Below, piece after piece: positions 33,185 through 45,664 of a stretch of DNA of 64,000 bases; position 1 is the first letter of the stretch, and the number at the start of each line of letters is the position of its first letter. Below the pieces are notes generated by a model, which did no database searches, was not told the origin of the DNA, and worked only from the letters and a program-made list of their open reading frames with translations. This DNA comes from Ophioderma brevispina (taxonomy: Eukaryota; Echinodermata; Ophiuroidea; Amphilepidida; Ophiodermatidae). The stretch is taken from positions 1 through 64,000 of the forward strand of contig JAMKCH010011941.1 of assembly GCA_023653785.1 (NCBI GenBank), in the 5' to 3' direction. The translations under genes were made by a program, and so were the position numbers.

Positions 33185-35095
33185 TTAGAGCAAAAATTAA
33201 ACTTAAATAAAGCTATTAATATGCCACTGCATCATTGATGCTCTGGTTAATCATTTTATGCAAATGTCGGCGAAAATTGATGACTCACAAAGCTTCCATT
33301 AAGTGCAAAATCGAGTCCAATGTAAAATAAATCCTAGCGAGAACCCTACCTCTAACCTTTATTAGTTGAACACGGATGACCCGACCTATTTTCCATTGTG
33401 AGGCGTCATGATATGGTTGCGCTTCGATGCATTAAACAATAATATTGATGCTGCTATCAACGCCGGATCGGGTCGTGTTCATAAGTTCTTTCATATTGGT
33501 TTATCCATGGGATAATAATCTCTTCGGAATTAAAACAAATTTGGACTTGGCCGCGGTAGGAAGGTATTTCCCGACGGGAAATTCGTAGGGATGCGGAAGA
33601 TAGGAAACAACAACTTCCACACATTCAGGTCAAGAGTGAAAACCCGTCTGCGATCACGTCATCAGGGTCGGGGATCCCCAATCCCACCGGTGAAAGGAAA
33701 TTAATTCTTGGCTCGGGAGGTAATGCAAATGCCTCACCCGCGGCAAGCGGCCATCTACATCTGATTCAATATTTTATTCGGAATAGAAGGGAAACATAAG
33801 GTGATAATGATGTGCTTCTTGTATTTTTTAGCTGAGAAAAATTAAGATAGGATGTACACTTTGGAAGTTGAGCATTGTTTTTGCAAAGACTTTTTCCTGT
33901 TCCGGGTTGATAGTAGGGCAAACATAAGGAAACTCATTTTCGCATTTTTGACTTTAAAAATCGGCATTTTTTCCCCCACGCACTTTCTAAATACGGGCCG
34001 CGCATTTTACCGGTTTAAATCGCGCAAAACTCCGGTGCCTAGGATATGACATCAAGCAAAAGGAAATCATGCATTTGTGGTAGTCGGAGGTAACAAGAAT
34101 GTTTAAAGACACTGTTACACATCAAAAACAACAGACGTTAGAGTGCCTTTAGCGCTGGGTGGGAAGTGTAACCTTTTGCCTATAATCCCATGATACTGCC
34201 ACTTTTTCCCTAATGAGTATGGTGACCAGAGGGATTAAGAGAAGGTCAAGGTCGTTAGCCTTAAAAGTTGCTTGCCAATATGAGCAAATAGCCTCATTTC
34301 CCATGACTAAGTTCAGTACCTTCCCTTTACCAGTGTTTTGAAAAAAAGACACTCCCTGGTTTTTGGTTATCATTTATAATTACCAGAATCACAAGGTCAC
34401 TTCATGTTGATTCATATACATGTATAGCTCACCGAACTTTGCCTTGGTGAATGAGCATAATTATTTTCACTCAGTGTGAATGTTTTATTGTACTTAGTGG
34501 GCATTGAATAAATGGAATAGCACTTACATGTTTCTGTCAAAATTCTTGTCCTTTCAAGTTTCATAATACTCTATCAAAAATAATTAAAGGTTTATAAGTT
34601 CAAGTGCAGAAATCCCGTAAAAAAGGAAGAAACTTAGATAATAAGAACAATAATTTTATACCAATTCAAAAAAAAAAAGTTTGGGCAGGCACTACTTCAG
34701 CTAATGAACTTGTGTTAAGCAATTGGTCCCATGTACAGTGTGTCTACACGTAATTGCCTATATCATACCTCGCTGCACTGTGCAGTGCAGTGCCGATATA
34801 TTGATCACTTGCTGCAGCAACTCAACGGAACCTGCTGCAGTTAAAATAACTTGGTTGCAGTACCGCAATGCAGTATACTGGACAGAGACCGAATTCGAGC
34901 ATTGCAACTTACCGCAACGCATGTTGCAGTGTAGTATGAACGAACCGTATCAGAGTCAGTTTTAGAAAGAATTAGGGTGTTAACACCTAGCTGTCACTTG
35001 TGCTGTTGCCTCCGACACATTATTCTTGCATAAACATGAACATCTGAAACCCTCTATTTCTTAATTATTAATCAAACAGGGACAACAACATTTAG
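33185..35095. other. No supported feature
   Basis: A moderately CpG-containing patch at about 33540-33760. CTGCAG/TGCAGTGCAG words cluster at 34770-34935 without a clean inverted repeat. No gene was recognised. Confidence 0.35.
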
Positions 35096-35100
35096 ATTTT

Positions 35101-35175
35101 GTGTGTGTGTGTGTGTGCACATATGCAAGTGTGTATGTGTGCACACATGTGTGTGCACATGCGTGCATGTTTGTG
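35101..35175 (+). repeat. TG/CA microsatellite
   Basis: (TG)n at 35101-35117 grades into TGTGTGCACAT-type alternating purine-pyrimidine repeats. Confidence 0.9.
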
Positions 35176-35179
35176 GAGG

Positions 35180-35642
35180 TTATGCACTTATAAAAAAATG
35201 CCCCGGCCCCTGTACCTGGGGATGGCCGGGACTTGTACTTATACCTGATAGCCGGGGAGTTATCCTTGCCCGGGTGTACCAGGTGTATGCCGGGACTTGT
35301 TCATGGAGTTCACGCATGTCAAAAAAAGCCGGGATTTTGGGTCGGGACAAACAGAAGCGCAAGTTTCTACATAAACGTAGTACGACAAAGCTACAATACA
35401 CGAGATTGAAAGCAGCATAATAAAAAATGAATCACACAATTGGGTTTGACGCATTTTGACGCTTTTGCCCAGCTAGCAGGGGTCGGGACTTGGCCGGGGT
35501 TTGACATAAAAATGTTGCCCTGCAGAGCCGGGACTTGGCCGGGACATGGCCGGGGAGTTTAACATTTCAAAAACACCTCGTGTGCGAGTCCCGGCCATCC
35601 CCGGGTACCCAGGGGTGGGGGCATTTTTTGATAGGTGCATTA
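35180..35642. mobile_element. MITE of 457 bp with TTA target duplication
   Basis: The element spans 35183-35639. The left end is TGCACTTATAAAAAAATGCC and the right end is its inverse (GGCATTTTTTGATAGGTGCA). The pairing continues inward through GGGGATGGCCGGGACT. TTA flanks it on both sides (35180-35182 and 35640-35642), a 3-bp duplication as in PIF/Harbinger elements. The interior repeats GCCGGGACTTG several times. No coding capacity; the superfamily is an inference. Confidence 0.75.
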
Positions 35643-35644
35643 AT

Positions 35645-36265
35645 GTGTTGGAGTCGGTGAGTGAGTGAGTTAGTATGAGTGTGTATGTTGTATGCATGTG
35701 TGGGATGTTGGTAGCTAGCTGCTTGCATGGTGTTGGGGCACATTAGCAAAGAGTTCCTATCGGGATGAATTTTACTGCAACTTCAAGTGTAACATAGTCT
35801 ACAGTCTCTCTACAGGTTCTTGACTCTGCAGTAAGGAGCTTTGGGAGGAAGCCCAACTTCTTACCTCATGAAAGCACAGCGCAATAATACCCATATAAAA
35901 CATCTCCAATGCCTTCCAGACTGAAGACTCTTCATTACTGTTGTCATGTACAGTTCATTAAACTTGTGCCAAGGAACCCAACACTCTCTAAGCTTATTGT
36001 GTTACGTCTTGTTGTAATGTAGCGAGTTGAAGTCGGAAATTCTCTAAATGTCTACCTGGGGTTATGACCTTGCGTATGTCCTTACCAGGTCATTTCTATT
36101 GTAGCTTTCCTGACATGAGGCTTTTATTACCTATAGCATGCCTTTTAGTTATCTGTCATTGTATACAATGAGTTGCCTCAGAGGGAGGTGTTAAACGAAT
36201 CCCAGAATGCACTCTGATTTGGAATTTGCACATCAATGAAGTCATCACTGCCAAAACTTGGGAGT
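35645..36265. other. No supported feature
   Basis: Short GTGAGTGAGT repeats at 35655-35675, then unremarkable sequence. Confidence 0.4.
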
Positions 36266-36270
36266 TAACT

Positions 36271-36817
36271 TTAACACCATGGGTGTTAATCTCAACACCC
36301 TCCTGGAATCAATGGGGACCACACTCACTAGCGTTAGATTTACACCTTTTTGGTGTTAAATATCACCATGTTAGTGTTATATTAACACAAAATTTGGTGT
36401 TACAATGTATCATATGGCACTGCTTGGTGTTAATTTTACACCACATGCGGGTGTTAATTATATTTTTAACATTGCCGCTGTTGCCGGTGCCAAATTGACA
36501 CTACTGGTGCTAATTTAACACCCTACTGGAATCAATCAATCAATACAGGACCACCCCCTCTGGTGTTAAAGTAACACCAAACTTTGGTGTCAACATTTAT
36601 ATTTGTAACATCTGACATCTTGGTAGAAAATGTTTAATTTTGTTATTATTTGCTTCTATTGTAACTGTTTACCTCTAACATTTCATAAGCAGATCACCAG
36701 AATGCATAATTAAGATTGTGCAGCAACACCGAGTGGTGTTAAATCCTAATTTCAACACCAGAATCTAAACACGACAAGGCTTGACACCGACTTGGTCTTA
36801 AAGGTGTTAACACCCAT
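36271..36817. repeat. Block dense in GGTGTTAA / TTAACACC words
   Basis: At least a dozen GGTGTTAA or TTAACACC words in both orientations, with AT-rich spacers and palindromic pairs such as GGTGTTAATTTTACACC and GGTGTTAAAGTAACACC. CTGGAATCAAT recurs at about 36303 and 36526. No strict period. Confidence 0.75.
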
Positions 36818-37080
36818 AACTCATAGAGAGACCATTCCCAACACACAAAAAACCTGGACTTTTATGCCGACCGTTACAGCGGCCAGAAAGACCTTCCCAA
36901 GTACCTCTTTCGCCTTACACAATTTGTTTTCCATGCCACCGGGAAAACCATCTCATAGCAATAACAACAGAATAATAGTTCCGCACAACAAGGGCGTTCT
37001 TGTAAATTATCGAGAGCTGCGCTAAGTCTAGTGGCCTCAATTTCTAATGTCTAGTATATGAACAATCAAGGAAATGATTT
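36818..37080. other. No supported feature
   Basis: A 77-codon plus-strand frame starts in the GGTGTTAA block (36792-37025) and has no recognisable domain. Confidence 0.3.
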
Positions 37081-37087
37081 CAGATTG

Positions 37088-37240
37088 CTATGCGCTTCTT
37101 TGTGATTCAATATTCTTCATCTTCAGAATTTCTTGAAACCAGCCAGAAGCTAGTATAGTATCAACTGTCAGGGAACTTAGAGTGTACGATTGAGCGAACC
37201 GGAATTGAGGGTAGCCCCCCCAACGTCCGCCAGCGGCCAT
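37088..37240 (-). CDS. Hypothetical 50-residue ORF with CpG-rich upstream region
   Basis: The ATG at 37240 has a strong context (A at -3, G at +4) and opens a 50-codon frame beginning MAAGGRWGGYPQFRF, without internal stops. Just upstream on the same strand are GCGCGCGCA and a CRE-like GTGACGTAA, as expected near a promoter. It could be a short protein, a first coding exon with an unrecognised donor, or chance. I do not recognise the sequence. Confidence 0.25.
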   Translation of the reverse strand: MAAGGRWGGYPQFRFAQSYTLSSLTVDTILASGWFQEILKMKNIESQRSA

Positions 37241-37459
37241 GATTAAAAACAATGCGCGCGCAATATGAGACTATTACATGATTTACGTCACCGCCCAGTA
37301 TCAGCTTGTGTTTACCTTACTTTCGAATAATTCGCCAAATGATCCCTTACTTCTAAAGATAAATTTCTAGTAGTAATTACAAGTTTCAGTGGATATACCC
37401 AAATGTTTGTGTCGCCCTTCACCTTTAAAGGCAGGAAGACACATAGGGTGCACTTTGTC

Positions 37460-38288
37460 CACTGTGTTGTAGTCTGTGTTGATGAGGTCTGTTGTTGATG
37501 TCTGTGTGAAAAGGGGTTAACATGCATGTATATCCACCAGACTTGATGGATTAACCAAACTTGGGTACAGGTGTGCAAACCCAATGGCTTCCCCCACTTG
37601 TTGATGAGGTCAAAGGTCCATGACAAGGTGCAAAAGGTCATGTGAGGTAAAGTTGTAAAATAGGCTGAAAATGTAAAATTGACCTCATATGAAAGCTGAC
37701 GCTTCAAATGGAACCAAACTTGATGAATCATAGGTCAAACAGGATCCCTCATTTGTTGATGAGGTAAAACGGTACATGCCAAGTGGTATCATTTTTAGGG
37801 TTCAAAGAGTCATGTGAGGTCAAGTTGTAAAATAGGTGAAATGTTAAACATTGACCTCATATGAAAAGTTGAAGTTCAATTGGAACCAAACTGCATCATT
37901 AGGTGCAAAATGGGATCCCTCATTTGTTGATGAGGTCAAAGGTCAATGCCCCAAGTCAAAGGTCATGTGAGGTCAAGTTGTAAAATTAGGCTGAAAATGT
38001 AAAATGTGACCTCATATGAAAAGTTGAAGTTCATTGGAACCAACTTGAATCATAGTGCAACATGGGATCAAACCCATTCCTCATTTGTTGATGAGGTCAA
38101 AGGTTCAAAAACATGCCAAGTCAAAGGTCAATTGAGGCCATTGTTAAAATAGCCTGAAATGTAAAATTGACCTCATAGAAAAGTTAGTTCAATTGGAACC
38201 AGACGTGAATCATAGGTGCAACCATGGGATCCCTCTTTGTTGCTGAGGTCAAGGTCACATTCAAGGTCAAAGGTCATGTTAGGCCTAT
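37460..38288 (+). repeat. Minisatellite, ~155-170 bp unit with GGTCA motifs
   Basis: TTGTTGATGAGGT or a near variant occurs at about 37599, 37754, 37925, 38085 and 38238, giving about five units. Each carries GAGGTCAAAGGTC-type motifs, AAGTTGTAAAATAGG, TGACCTCATATGAAAAGTTGAAGTTCA and TGGAACCAA. A perfect AGGTCAAAGGTCA is at 37933-37945. The flanking open frames are repeat-derived. Confidence 0.85.
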
Positions 38289-38296
38289 CATTCACT

Positions 38297-38835
38297 AACC
38301 ATGACGGCAGGCGACACAGCGTCCGAGGACCGATTATTTTTACTTATTGATAACGGTTTGTTGGTACTTTTGGTAAAATAAGGTGGTAACATGGGCGGTA
38401 ACCCCGCCGGGGATGCTACTTAGGTCTAGGAAGTTGAGACCCAGTCTAGGCAAAGGAATGATTGATTTTGTATCTCAATGTCTAGGCATTGGGTCCTAGG
38501 AACGGTGCTAGGAATATCGGACTTGCCTCATTGCATGTTTATATTTCGTTTGGACTTGGCAATTTCACATTCGTGTGCAGTGCTTAACATTGAGTTCGTG
38601 GACCGTTCGTGACCGTTGTACTCTCTAGCTTAGGCTGTGTTGATACACTTGACCGATGTTGCCTTCCCGGGGCGCCACCACAAAGAAAGAAATGGAGTCA
38701 ACACGCAATTCCAGTCGATAATATAGTTCGCGCGCAAAGGATATTGGGGGGCTGGCTTCCTGAGGCTGATGTTGTTGCCGAACATATCTTAAGAAATTTT
38801 GGATATGATCAGAAAGGTCTTTCTGATTCTTAAAT
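38297..38835 (+). other. Candidate coding fragments, unrecognised
   Basis: The ATG near 38298 opens MTAGDTASEDRLFLL and runs 26 codons into a GTAAAA that could act as a donor. A second frame, 38609-38833, ends with coding-like IVRAQRILGGWLPEADVVAE and a TAA. GC and CpG content are above the surroundings. I cannot connect the two in frame or name a family. Confidence 0.15.
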
Positions 38836-39029
38836 TTTATGTAAGCACTTGTAGTCCTACAGCACGATAGAGATTGTATTCGTTACATTAAGGTTTAGGT
38901 ATATTGCAATTGCCATGTGGGGATTAGTTTAAATCACCTTCTGGGGGGTTTGCCCTGGAGCTAGACAATCAGGTATAGACATGAAGTATTCCGAAATCTC
39001 AGAATCAACGATTGTGACAACCTAATGTG

Positions 39030-39285
39030 TTTTAGCTACTATTCTTTTGACCAGGAGTTCAAGTAATGTAGACAGGTCTCCCATTTTTCAATATCTTTCA
39101 GTAAACGAATAGTATTTGTTGCTATTCTTTTAACCAGGCTTTCATAACATAAAAGGTCCACAATTTTCAATATCTTTTGGAATGTTATACACTAATGTGT
39201 TTTTGCTACCATTCTAAGCTTTGATCAGGAATTCAAGTACTGTATTTATAGAAGGATCCACCATTTTCAATGGGTCCTATTCATG
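39030..39285 (+). repeat. Three diverged tandem copies, ~85-115 bp
   Basis: GCTAC(T/C)ATTCT or GCTATTCTTT, then TTGA(C)CAGGA...TTCAAGTA, then CCA..TTTTCAAT recur three times. Confidence 0.65.
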
Positions 39286-39289
39286 TGCA

Positions 39290-40970
39290 TGGGTCATTGG
39301 GTTTCACTTGTTGAAGCATAGCCTTAGTATACTGCTATCTGAAACTGCATTGTAAAAATGGCGAAGAGAGATGCTAGATTTTAAATAAAAATTTTATTAA
39401 TAATTTTGAATATCTTGAATATTATAAAACCACATTATTTCAACTTGTGAACTTGTCCTCTCACAAAGACACCTATTGTTGGGCATATCATCTGTTCACC
39501 AAATTGCCCCTAGGTTTGAAAGCGCCCCCTGCCTTACATCCATATCCTTTTGAGATGTGAATCCCCCATATGTGAACTTTTCATCCTCTGCAGGATGGGG
39601 GAGAATGGGTAGTAATTTAAAACCCATTTCAAAACTTACACAGAGCCAGAAGTTCCCATAAATTGGGGTTGAATTTATGACAAATTGGTATTATTTCCCA
39701 AAAATATTGCCTTTTGGACCTGAAATTGGTAATTTTGATGACCTAATGCAGTGTGGATATGTGGCATTTTTTTGGGGGGGGGTAGGGGTTGGGTTGGGAG
39801 GGGTGGGTTGGGATTGGGGTTTGTGAAAATTGCAAAAACAAAGAAAGTACAAAAGAAAAGTGGTGGGGCGGGAATGTGTTTTAGCAGGGTTTGAAGCATA
39901 AGCTATCCAATTTGTGGGGTTGAATGTACTTCCAATTCATTGGGGTGTTGAGCCCCTCCCTCAGATCATTCCTGAATCTCTAATCACTTAATCCTAGGAC
40001 TCATTGGGAGAGCACATTTATCAACCATAATATAGGGCTCAGGCTAAAAAAATTCCAGTATCCATAAGAGTAGCATGGTATTACACGTAGGTGGGCGTAA
40101 TAAGGGCTGACTACGAATTAAATAATTGCAGTGAAAATCCATGATGGAGTTTAGCACAAAGTATTTTTTGGCATGATTTTTTTGGCAATTGGAGGAATGG
40201 ATTTTGAAGAAGGTCAATTTTCACAAATGATGCCGTGCCATTACTCCCACTTAACAAAGCAGAAAAACGTAGTTGTTGTGAGGCTTTTTCCCCCTACGAA
40301 GCAATGCTACTCTGGGAGTGGTGAAAATTTTGTAACTACAATATATCTTTCTAATGGTGGGCTTATGATATTCCTGAAGGGAAGCATATTGATTAATAAA
40401 TGATGTGGTTAAAGATGATTAGTCGTGTCTGGGATCACTAATTACCAATAAAACGATGTGATTGAGACAGTATTATTGGCTAATTAGTATAGTGAAGAGC
40501 AGTTAAGGTAAAAACATAAAGCTGGTAAAGGATGTAGGCTTATTTAGCATGAGCAAGGTGAAGGATTCCAGAGAGATGGTGTATTAGTGTGATTGGTTAT
40601 GTGATGAATGTCTTGTAAATTACAAGACATTCATCACATTCATGAGGTAATATTTTGTTAACATATTAGTTGGCAATAGTTCACACTTGTATTCACATTA
40701 TGTAGACTATGTTACTTTTTTAGAAAATGATGACTGTGCTGAATACAAGGAATTAACATCTTATTTGAGAGATCAGTAGTTGTATAAGAATTACTGAAAG
40801 ACTGAGACAATTCAAGCAAAATTTACTTTTGGTTTAAAATGCAGTAAAACTAGGAAACTGATGGAAATTCAGCTGAAAAATCCAAGATGGCAGTTGGAAA
40901 GTGTGATGCATATTCACTCTTACACGGTTTTGCCGTTTGCGGGGAGACCCTCGAACTGGAAATAGGGGCC
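39290..40970. other. No supported gene; a near-perfect 37-bp palindrome
   Basis: GTGATGAATGTCTTGTAA at 40601-40618 is repeated inverted at 40620-40637 with a single base between. A G-rich patch lies at 39770-39830. Otherwise unremarkable. Confidence 0.45.
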
Positions 40971-40974
40971 TAAT

Positions 40975-41120
40975 CACTATGAGTTACAATATGCTCATCC
41001 ACCAAGGACACAGTTCAGTGGGTTGCACTTGTACATACATTGACATGAACTGACCTTGTGTGATGGGGTTCATATATCATACCCCAAAAACCAGAGGGTG
41101 TATTTTCTAAATACACTGGT
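40975..41120 (+). repeat. Dispersed repeat, copy 1
   Basis: Shares CACTATGA, CTCATCCACCAAG, ACAGTTCA, TTGTCATGAAC-like, ACCTTGT, TCATATATCAT and a GGGTGTATTTT..AATACACT tail with 49925-50080. Confidence 0.6.
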
Positions 41121-43765
41121 GAATGGAAGGTACTAACTGTGCAAAGGGAATCGAGATTTTACTAGCTCATAGTGAATATGAATGGGAGCATTTACATAAC
41201 AGTTTGATTCTCTCTAAACAAAACCAATGAATGGTGAATGGATTGTTGTGTAACACACTCATTTATTCTAATACCATGAGGCTCTACCTGCAAATGGCAA
41301 ACTGTGAAAAAGCAAATAGATATTTTTTTACCTTGTATGTAACTATCAAGCTATTAATTTTAAACATGTCTAATATAAAAGCTAATTACATACAATTTAC
41401 CCAAGAAGCTTTGAAAATTGAGGAAAATGTAACAAATGCTTGGGGTGAGGAATTGTGTGATCAGCGAAGTACTCAAATTTGAGAGGTTTTGTGCTTTTTG
41501 GAGATTAGGAAAATGTGGTAAAGAATTGCAGCATGTCTCCACAGACTCCACAAAATTCAAATCATTCAACTTACAAGATTTAAAGGTGTATTTCGTGATC
41601 CAAGCACATTCATTTTAGTTTATGATTCACTAGATATCCTCAAGAAAAGGTTATTTCCAAAATTTCAGTTGATTCTGATGTTGCGTTTTGATGCTATGAG
41701 TGAATTAGTGGTACCGCGCTGCCCCATAGGCTACTGTGTTGTAATTTCTGTCCGTTTACGGACAGAAAATACAAAATTACGAATTTCTCCTTGAGTAGAT
41801 CAAATTTGCAAGTAAGATTCGGCACACATACTATATTTGGGTCAAGGGTTCAGATGATATAAAAATCTCAATACCTTTGAGGTACATCGGGGGGACGAGG
41901 CTGTGGATCACAAAATGCCCCTTTAAGTATTTCACAAATTTTATGAGGTTGGTGCTTTGTATTCATACTGGCTTAAGCCCAAGTTCTATTTGCCTCTCTG
42001 CAGGGTCTCCATTTCAAATTCAATCTTATAGCACACTTTTCTTGGCAAACTCTATTACGTTGCTTTTATAAAGTTAGAATTGTTTTGAGAGTTGTCAGAT
42101 TATGTTTACCCTGAGGGCTGACATTCTAGTGTGTGTGTCTTCTCTGCTCATGTGTTTTTGTTACCATGTTTTTTTTTATTTATGATGTATCTTATTAGAT
42201 TTTGGGCACAATTTCTAATTGCATTTCTATTTACTATCTTATATTGGTTGTGACTGTTTCGTAGAGTTTTGTAATGATATTACCCTGGGGGCTGACACCC
42301 TACTGTTAGTCAATTTTCTTTATGTGTTGTTTGTATGGCTAAGGTTTGGTCCAGTGCTGTCAACATATGTACATAGAAATGTTTAAGCGTGAAACATTGC
42401 TTAACATTTTTCAGGGGCAGCCAAGAAATTTTAGATTTTGATGTCACCATTGGGTTAAAGGGGATGGCCCAATTTCTATAAATTTTTCATCTTGATAGAA
42501 TAGCCTTCACCACAAAACACCATCTGTAAAGTTTCGCGCCAAGTTTCGACCAAAATGGGGCATATTTTCACTCATAACATCCAAACCAAACATCCTTTAG
42601 CCCTAAGATTTCACAGGGTAAATGAGAAAAAAAGTAGCTTTCTTCTTATACCAAAATTTCTACCACTTCCGATAAAGTCTGGGGTTCTGGGGACAAGGCT
42701 ATTAGCGATCGGACCATAGACCTTTAACATGTTATCATAAAAATCTTAACCAAAAGGATTTGATTCTTGTTTTACAAGTGTAATGGTCATTCACCAACCT
42801 TCAACTTGGGTGTTAGGTCCTGCAGAGAATCAGCTGCTAGCAGTGAGTGAACTTCCTTGATGGTCAGTAGGGGTTGTCCTATGTCAGGACACAAGTGTGT
42901 CATTTCATCAATTCCTAGACATTAGGGAAAGTTGGGTATGCCTACCGGGGGTAATACCGAACCAGCGTTCACTATATTGCAAGGAGGGAGACCGTGTTAC
43001 CACCCTATGGTGTTAGCTCTTGCCTTTGACTTATTCAAATGTAAACTGAACAAAATGGAAATCTCGTACCTTCGCGCTAGAATTACAAAAAACACTTTTA
43101 GTGAAAATGAATATTCAGAACATATAGTTCTGGATGACATATCACATCTACAAGAAGGGAGAGAAAGGGTTTTAATAGTTTAATAGGACTAGGGTTCCTT
43201 CACATTACAATCATGTACCACATGGGTACGTCCACTGACAAGTTGATGAAAGGAACGGATTCAACTTCACCTGTTTGGGGGTCTCCGACGCCCGTTTCCA
43301 TGGCAACCATATAGGTGTGTCCATCTCATCTACATACTTTGAACTCTCATCGGGCTTTTCAATATACCTTATTATCATAACTTTATGTTGCAAGAAAAAT
43401 TGCTATTTTTGTCCCTCAAAGTGGTTGCCATTTAACCACCACGTTGGCATTAGCCTTGAGGTGTCGGTTAATCCCGAACGACGCCATTTTCCATGTTTTT
43501 TGTTTTGATCATCGATTCTTTTCTAACAGGTTTTAGTTAAGAAACATGTGTATAGTTAGATTTTTGCTTATACTTTTTACTCGACTGGTTACTTGACCAA
43601 ACCTGTTTACCATGGACTTAGTGGCCTCAAATCGACATGGTGTTCGGCATTACCCCCCCACTTTACCCCTTGTATACCCTCTCACTCCAAGAAAATAGAG
43701 CCGGACTAAGAAAGTTATTTACTGATTTGACCTTTGTCATTCCGCATATGCCTTAAAACAGATTG
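41121..43765. other. No supported gene; small hairpin at 41745-41768
   Basis: TTTCTGTCCG-TTTA-CGGACAGAAA is a perfect 10-bp stem with a 4-base loop. Two weakly similar blocks ending TACCCTG(A/G)GGGCTGACA lie near 42108 and 42282. The open frames at 41231-41482 and 42932-43183 have no recognisable domain. Confidence 0.4.
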
Positions 43766-43769
43766 GCCT

Positions 43770-43895
43770 GTTAATCTGCAAGGGAGACTAACTTAGACCT
43801 GGGTTTAACCAGGTTAGTCCTAACCGAGGGGACCTTTTTTTTCCTTCAATACTGTGAACTTTTGCTGTAACGGGTGAGAAAATTCGTCATGGATG
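43770..43895 (+). mobile_element. Half copy of the 50970-51246 foldback element
   Basis: AAGGGAGACTAACTTAGACC, GGTTAGTCCTA, GAGGGGACCTTTTTTT and GGGTGAGAAAATTCGTCATG match the left arm of the element at 50970, then sequence similarity stops after ATGGATGGGCTGGAA, at that element's centre. Confidence 0.75.
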
Positions 43896-43899
43896 GGCT

Positions 43900-45020
43900 G
43901 GAATTAATATCAACTTTTGGGACATAGTTTAATGCTGAATAGGAGTTAGTTAGTTGTTAATTGGAACTGTGGCATGTAGCATGATGCTGTGTGTTTGTAC
44001 TTATCTGGTCAGAGCTGGTTAAAGGGTTGGCCCCTGATCAGTCATTACATCATGCAATTAGCCATAATCAGGCTGAATATGATGGGGTGGTGTAAGATTG
44101 CTGCTAGATATGAGATGCCTGTGGCTGAGTAGGACATCCGCTAATCCTGGAAAAATTGTATAATTTTTACGTCAAAGATAAAAGCCGCAGCGGTATTAAA
44201 ATCATTGGCCCAATGTTTATATGGTGATAGTGAACTTGTAGAAAGATAGGGATTTTTTGGTGTTTTTGTCAAATATGTATCCAGACTAGAGGTGTTTGTG
44301 GGATAAAATGCCAAAGTCAGTGTTTTTTTTTTTTCTTTTTGGGATTTTTTTTTCTAAATGCACCAAATGTAGGCCCATGAAGGAAAATTGTCACCTCTGT
44401 GATTTATCTCTGAAAGTACGGGCATTCTATATTCAAATGCTGCAAGTGATGTATCTATGATGGTGGTGGTGGTGGTGGGGGGGGGGGGGGGGTGACAGAG
44501 CCACCAGGAGTGACATCCCTCAATCATTTCTCACTTTATTTTACTCCTACTCCATGTTTCTGACATTTTTCTAGGAACCCTGTTCACACTTGCAAATTGC
44601 TTATTTTGACAAAGCATTTATGTACATCCCTTATAGCGATGATGATTAAAATCCTTAGTTTGACAAAAGCAAAATGGCTTTTATTGTCTAATCGATTCAG
44701 TAGTGGGTACGCGCGCTACATTGAATTAAGCGAACTGAGAGCTAACATCCTATGTCCACATTTCTGGTAAAACGTGTTAAGCATCATTAGCAATTAGTAA
44801 ACAAATCTCCACACTTGCACCTGTTATTACAATCTGTTAGTTTTCTGCTAATGAAAATAGGGAGAATATACTATAGATCCATCATCGTTCTCTGACTTAG
44901 GACAAGTCACCCCACCTTGGCAAGCATCATTGGTACTAAGTGACCATACTACAGCCTCATGTGTCTGCTGGTCATATCTGATAGTAACAATGATTTACAG
45001 GTGGGAAATAATCCCTACAG
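43900..45020. other. No supported gene; GGT repeats and a 16-G run
   Basis: (GGT)n at 44461-44476 runs into 16 G (44477-44492). Otherwise no structure was recognised. Confidence 0.45.
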
Positions 45021-45024
45021 AATT

Positions 45025-45498
45025 CACACCACTAAATAAATGGGTGTTGTACAGGACGACGAGACAGTTGGTGGAGTCCCAAATATGGCCCGTGCCTAAA
45101 TGAAGAGTCACAAAAGGTTGATAAAATTGTGTCTTTCTTTAAATGAAATTGGAAATTTAATCATAATGGTGGACTAGTAATAAACCTTCGGTGGTAAATA
45201 TTTTGTCTGTACAATTTTTGTAAAAAAAATAAAAAAAATAAAAAAAATAAAAAAGTGAAATTTTTAATTTCTATTAACATTAAACTAGGCGTGGACGTTT
45301 TGAAAACAGCCAAATTTTTCGATGCTCTGTAACTCCAAAATCAGCCTTAATTCATAGACTTTTTCGTTGAAAGAGGTATGGTCCTAATCCTTCCCCCAAA
45401 AATCCCTTTTGACATAAACAGTCGCTTATGCCGAGAAATGACGATTTGGTGAGGAGGTCATTTTGTACCACAAGTCTATGGGGGTATTTAGTGGTGTG
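45025..45498. mobile_element. Element with CACACCACTAAATA inverted ends, copy 1
   Basis: CACACCACTAAATA at 45025-45038 is mirrored perfectly by TATTTAGTGGTGTG at 45485-45498. CCTACAGA occurs just outside each end and may be a target duplication. The interior (AACAGCCAAATTTTTCGATG, CAAGTCTATGGGG) is shared with 47173-47627. It contains an AAATAAAAAA tract and no ORF. Confidence 0.8.
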
Positions 45499-45664
45499 CT
45501 TCCTACAGAGTCATGCATCACATATGCCCAAGCCTGTTTGAGTAGGTCACGATAAACTGAATGTGTTCAATGTGTAAGCATTCATCATACTTAGATGAGC
45601 ATTTTGCAAAGCCAATTAAAAGTTGCCAAGTAGGTTTTATGAGTTTAGTGCCAAATTGAGATCA

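Noticed and set aside
31373..33238. Several frames of 60-140 codons on both strands
   Set aside because: They are translations of the G-rich and TGACC minisatellite and change with the repeat phase.
37460..38288. CRISPR-like array of repeats and spacers
   Set aside because: The whole unit is repeated with gradual divergence. It is a eukaryotic minisatellite, not fixed repeats with unique spacers.
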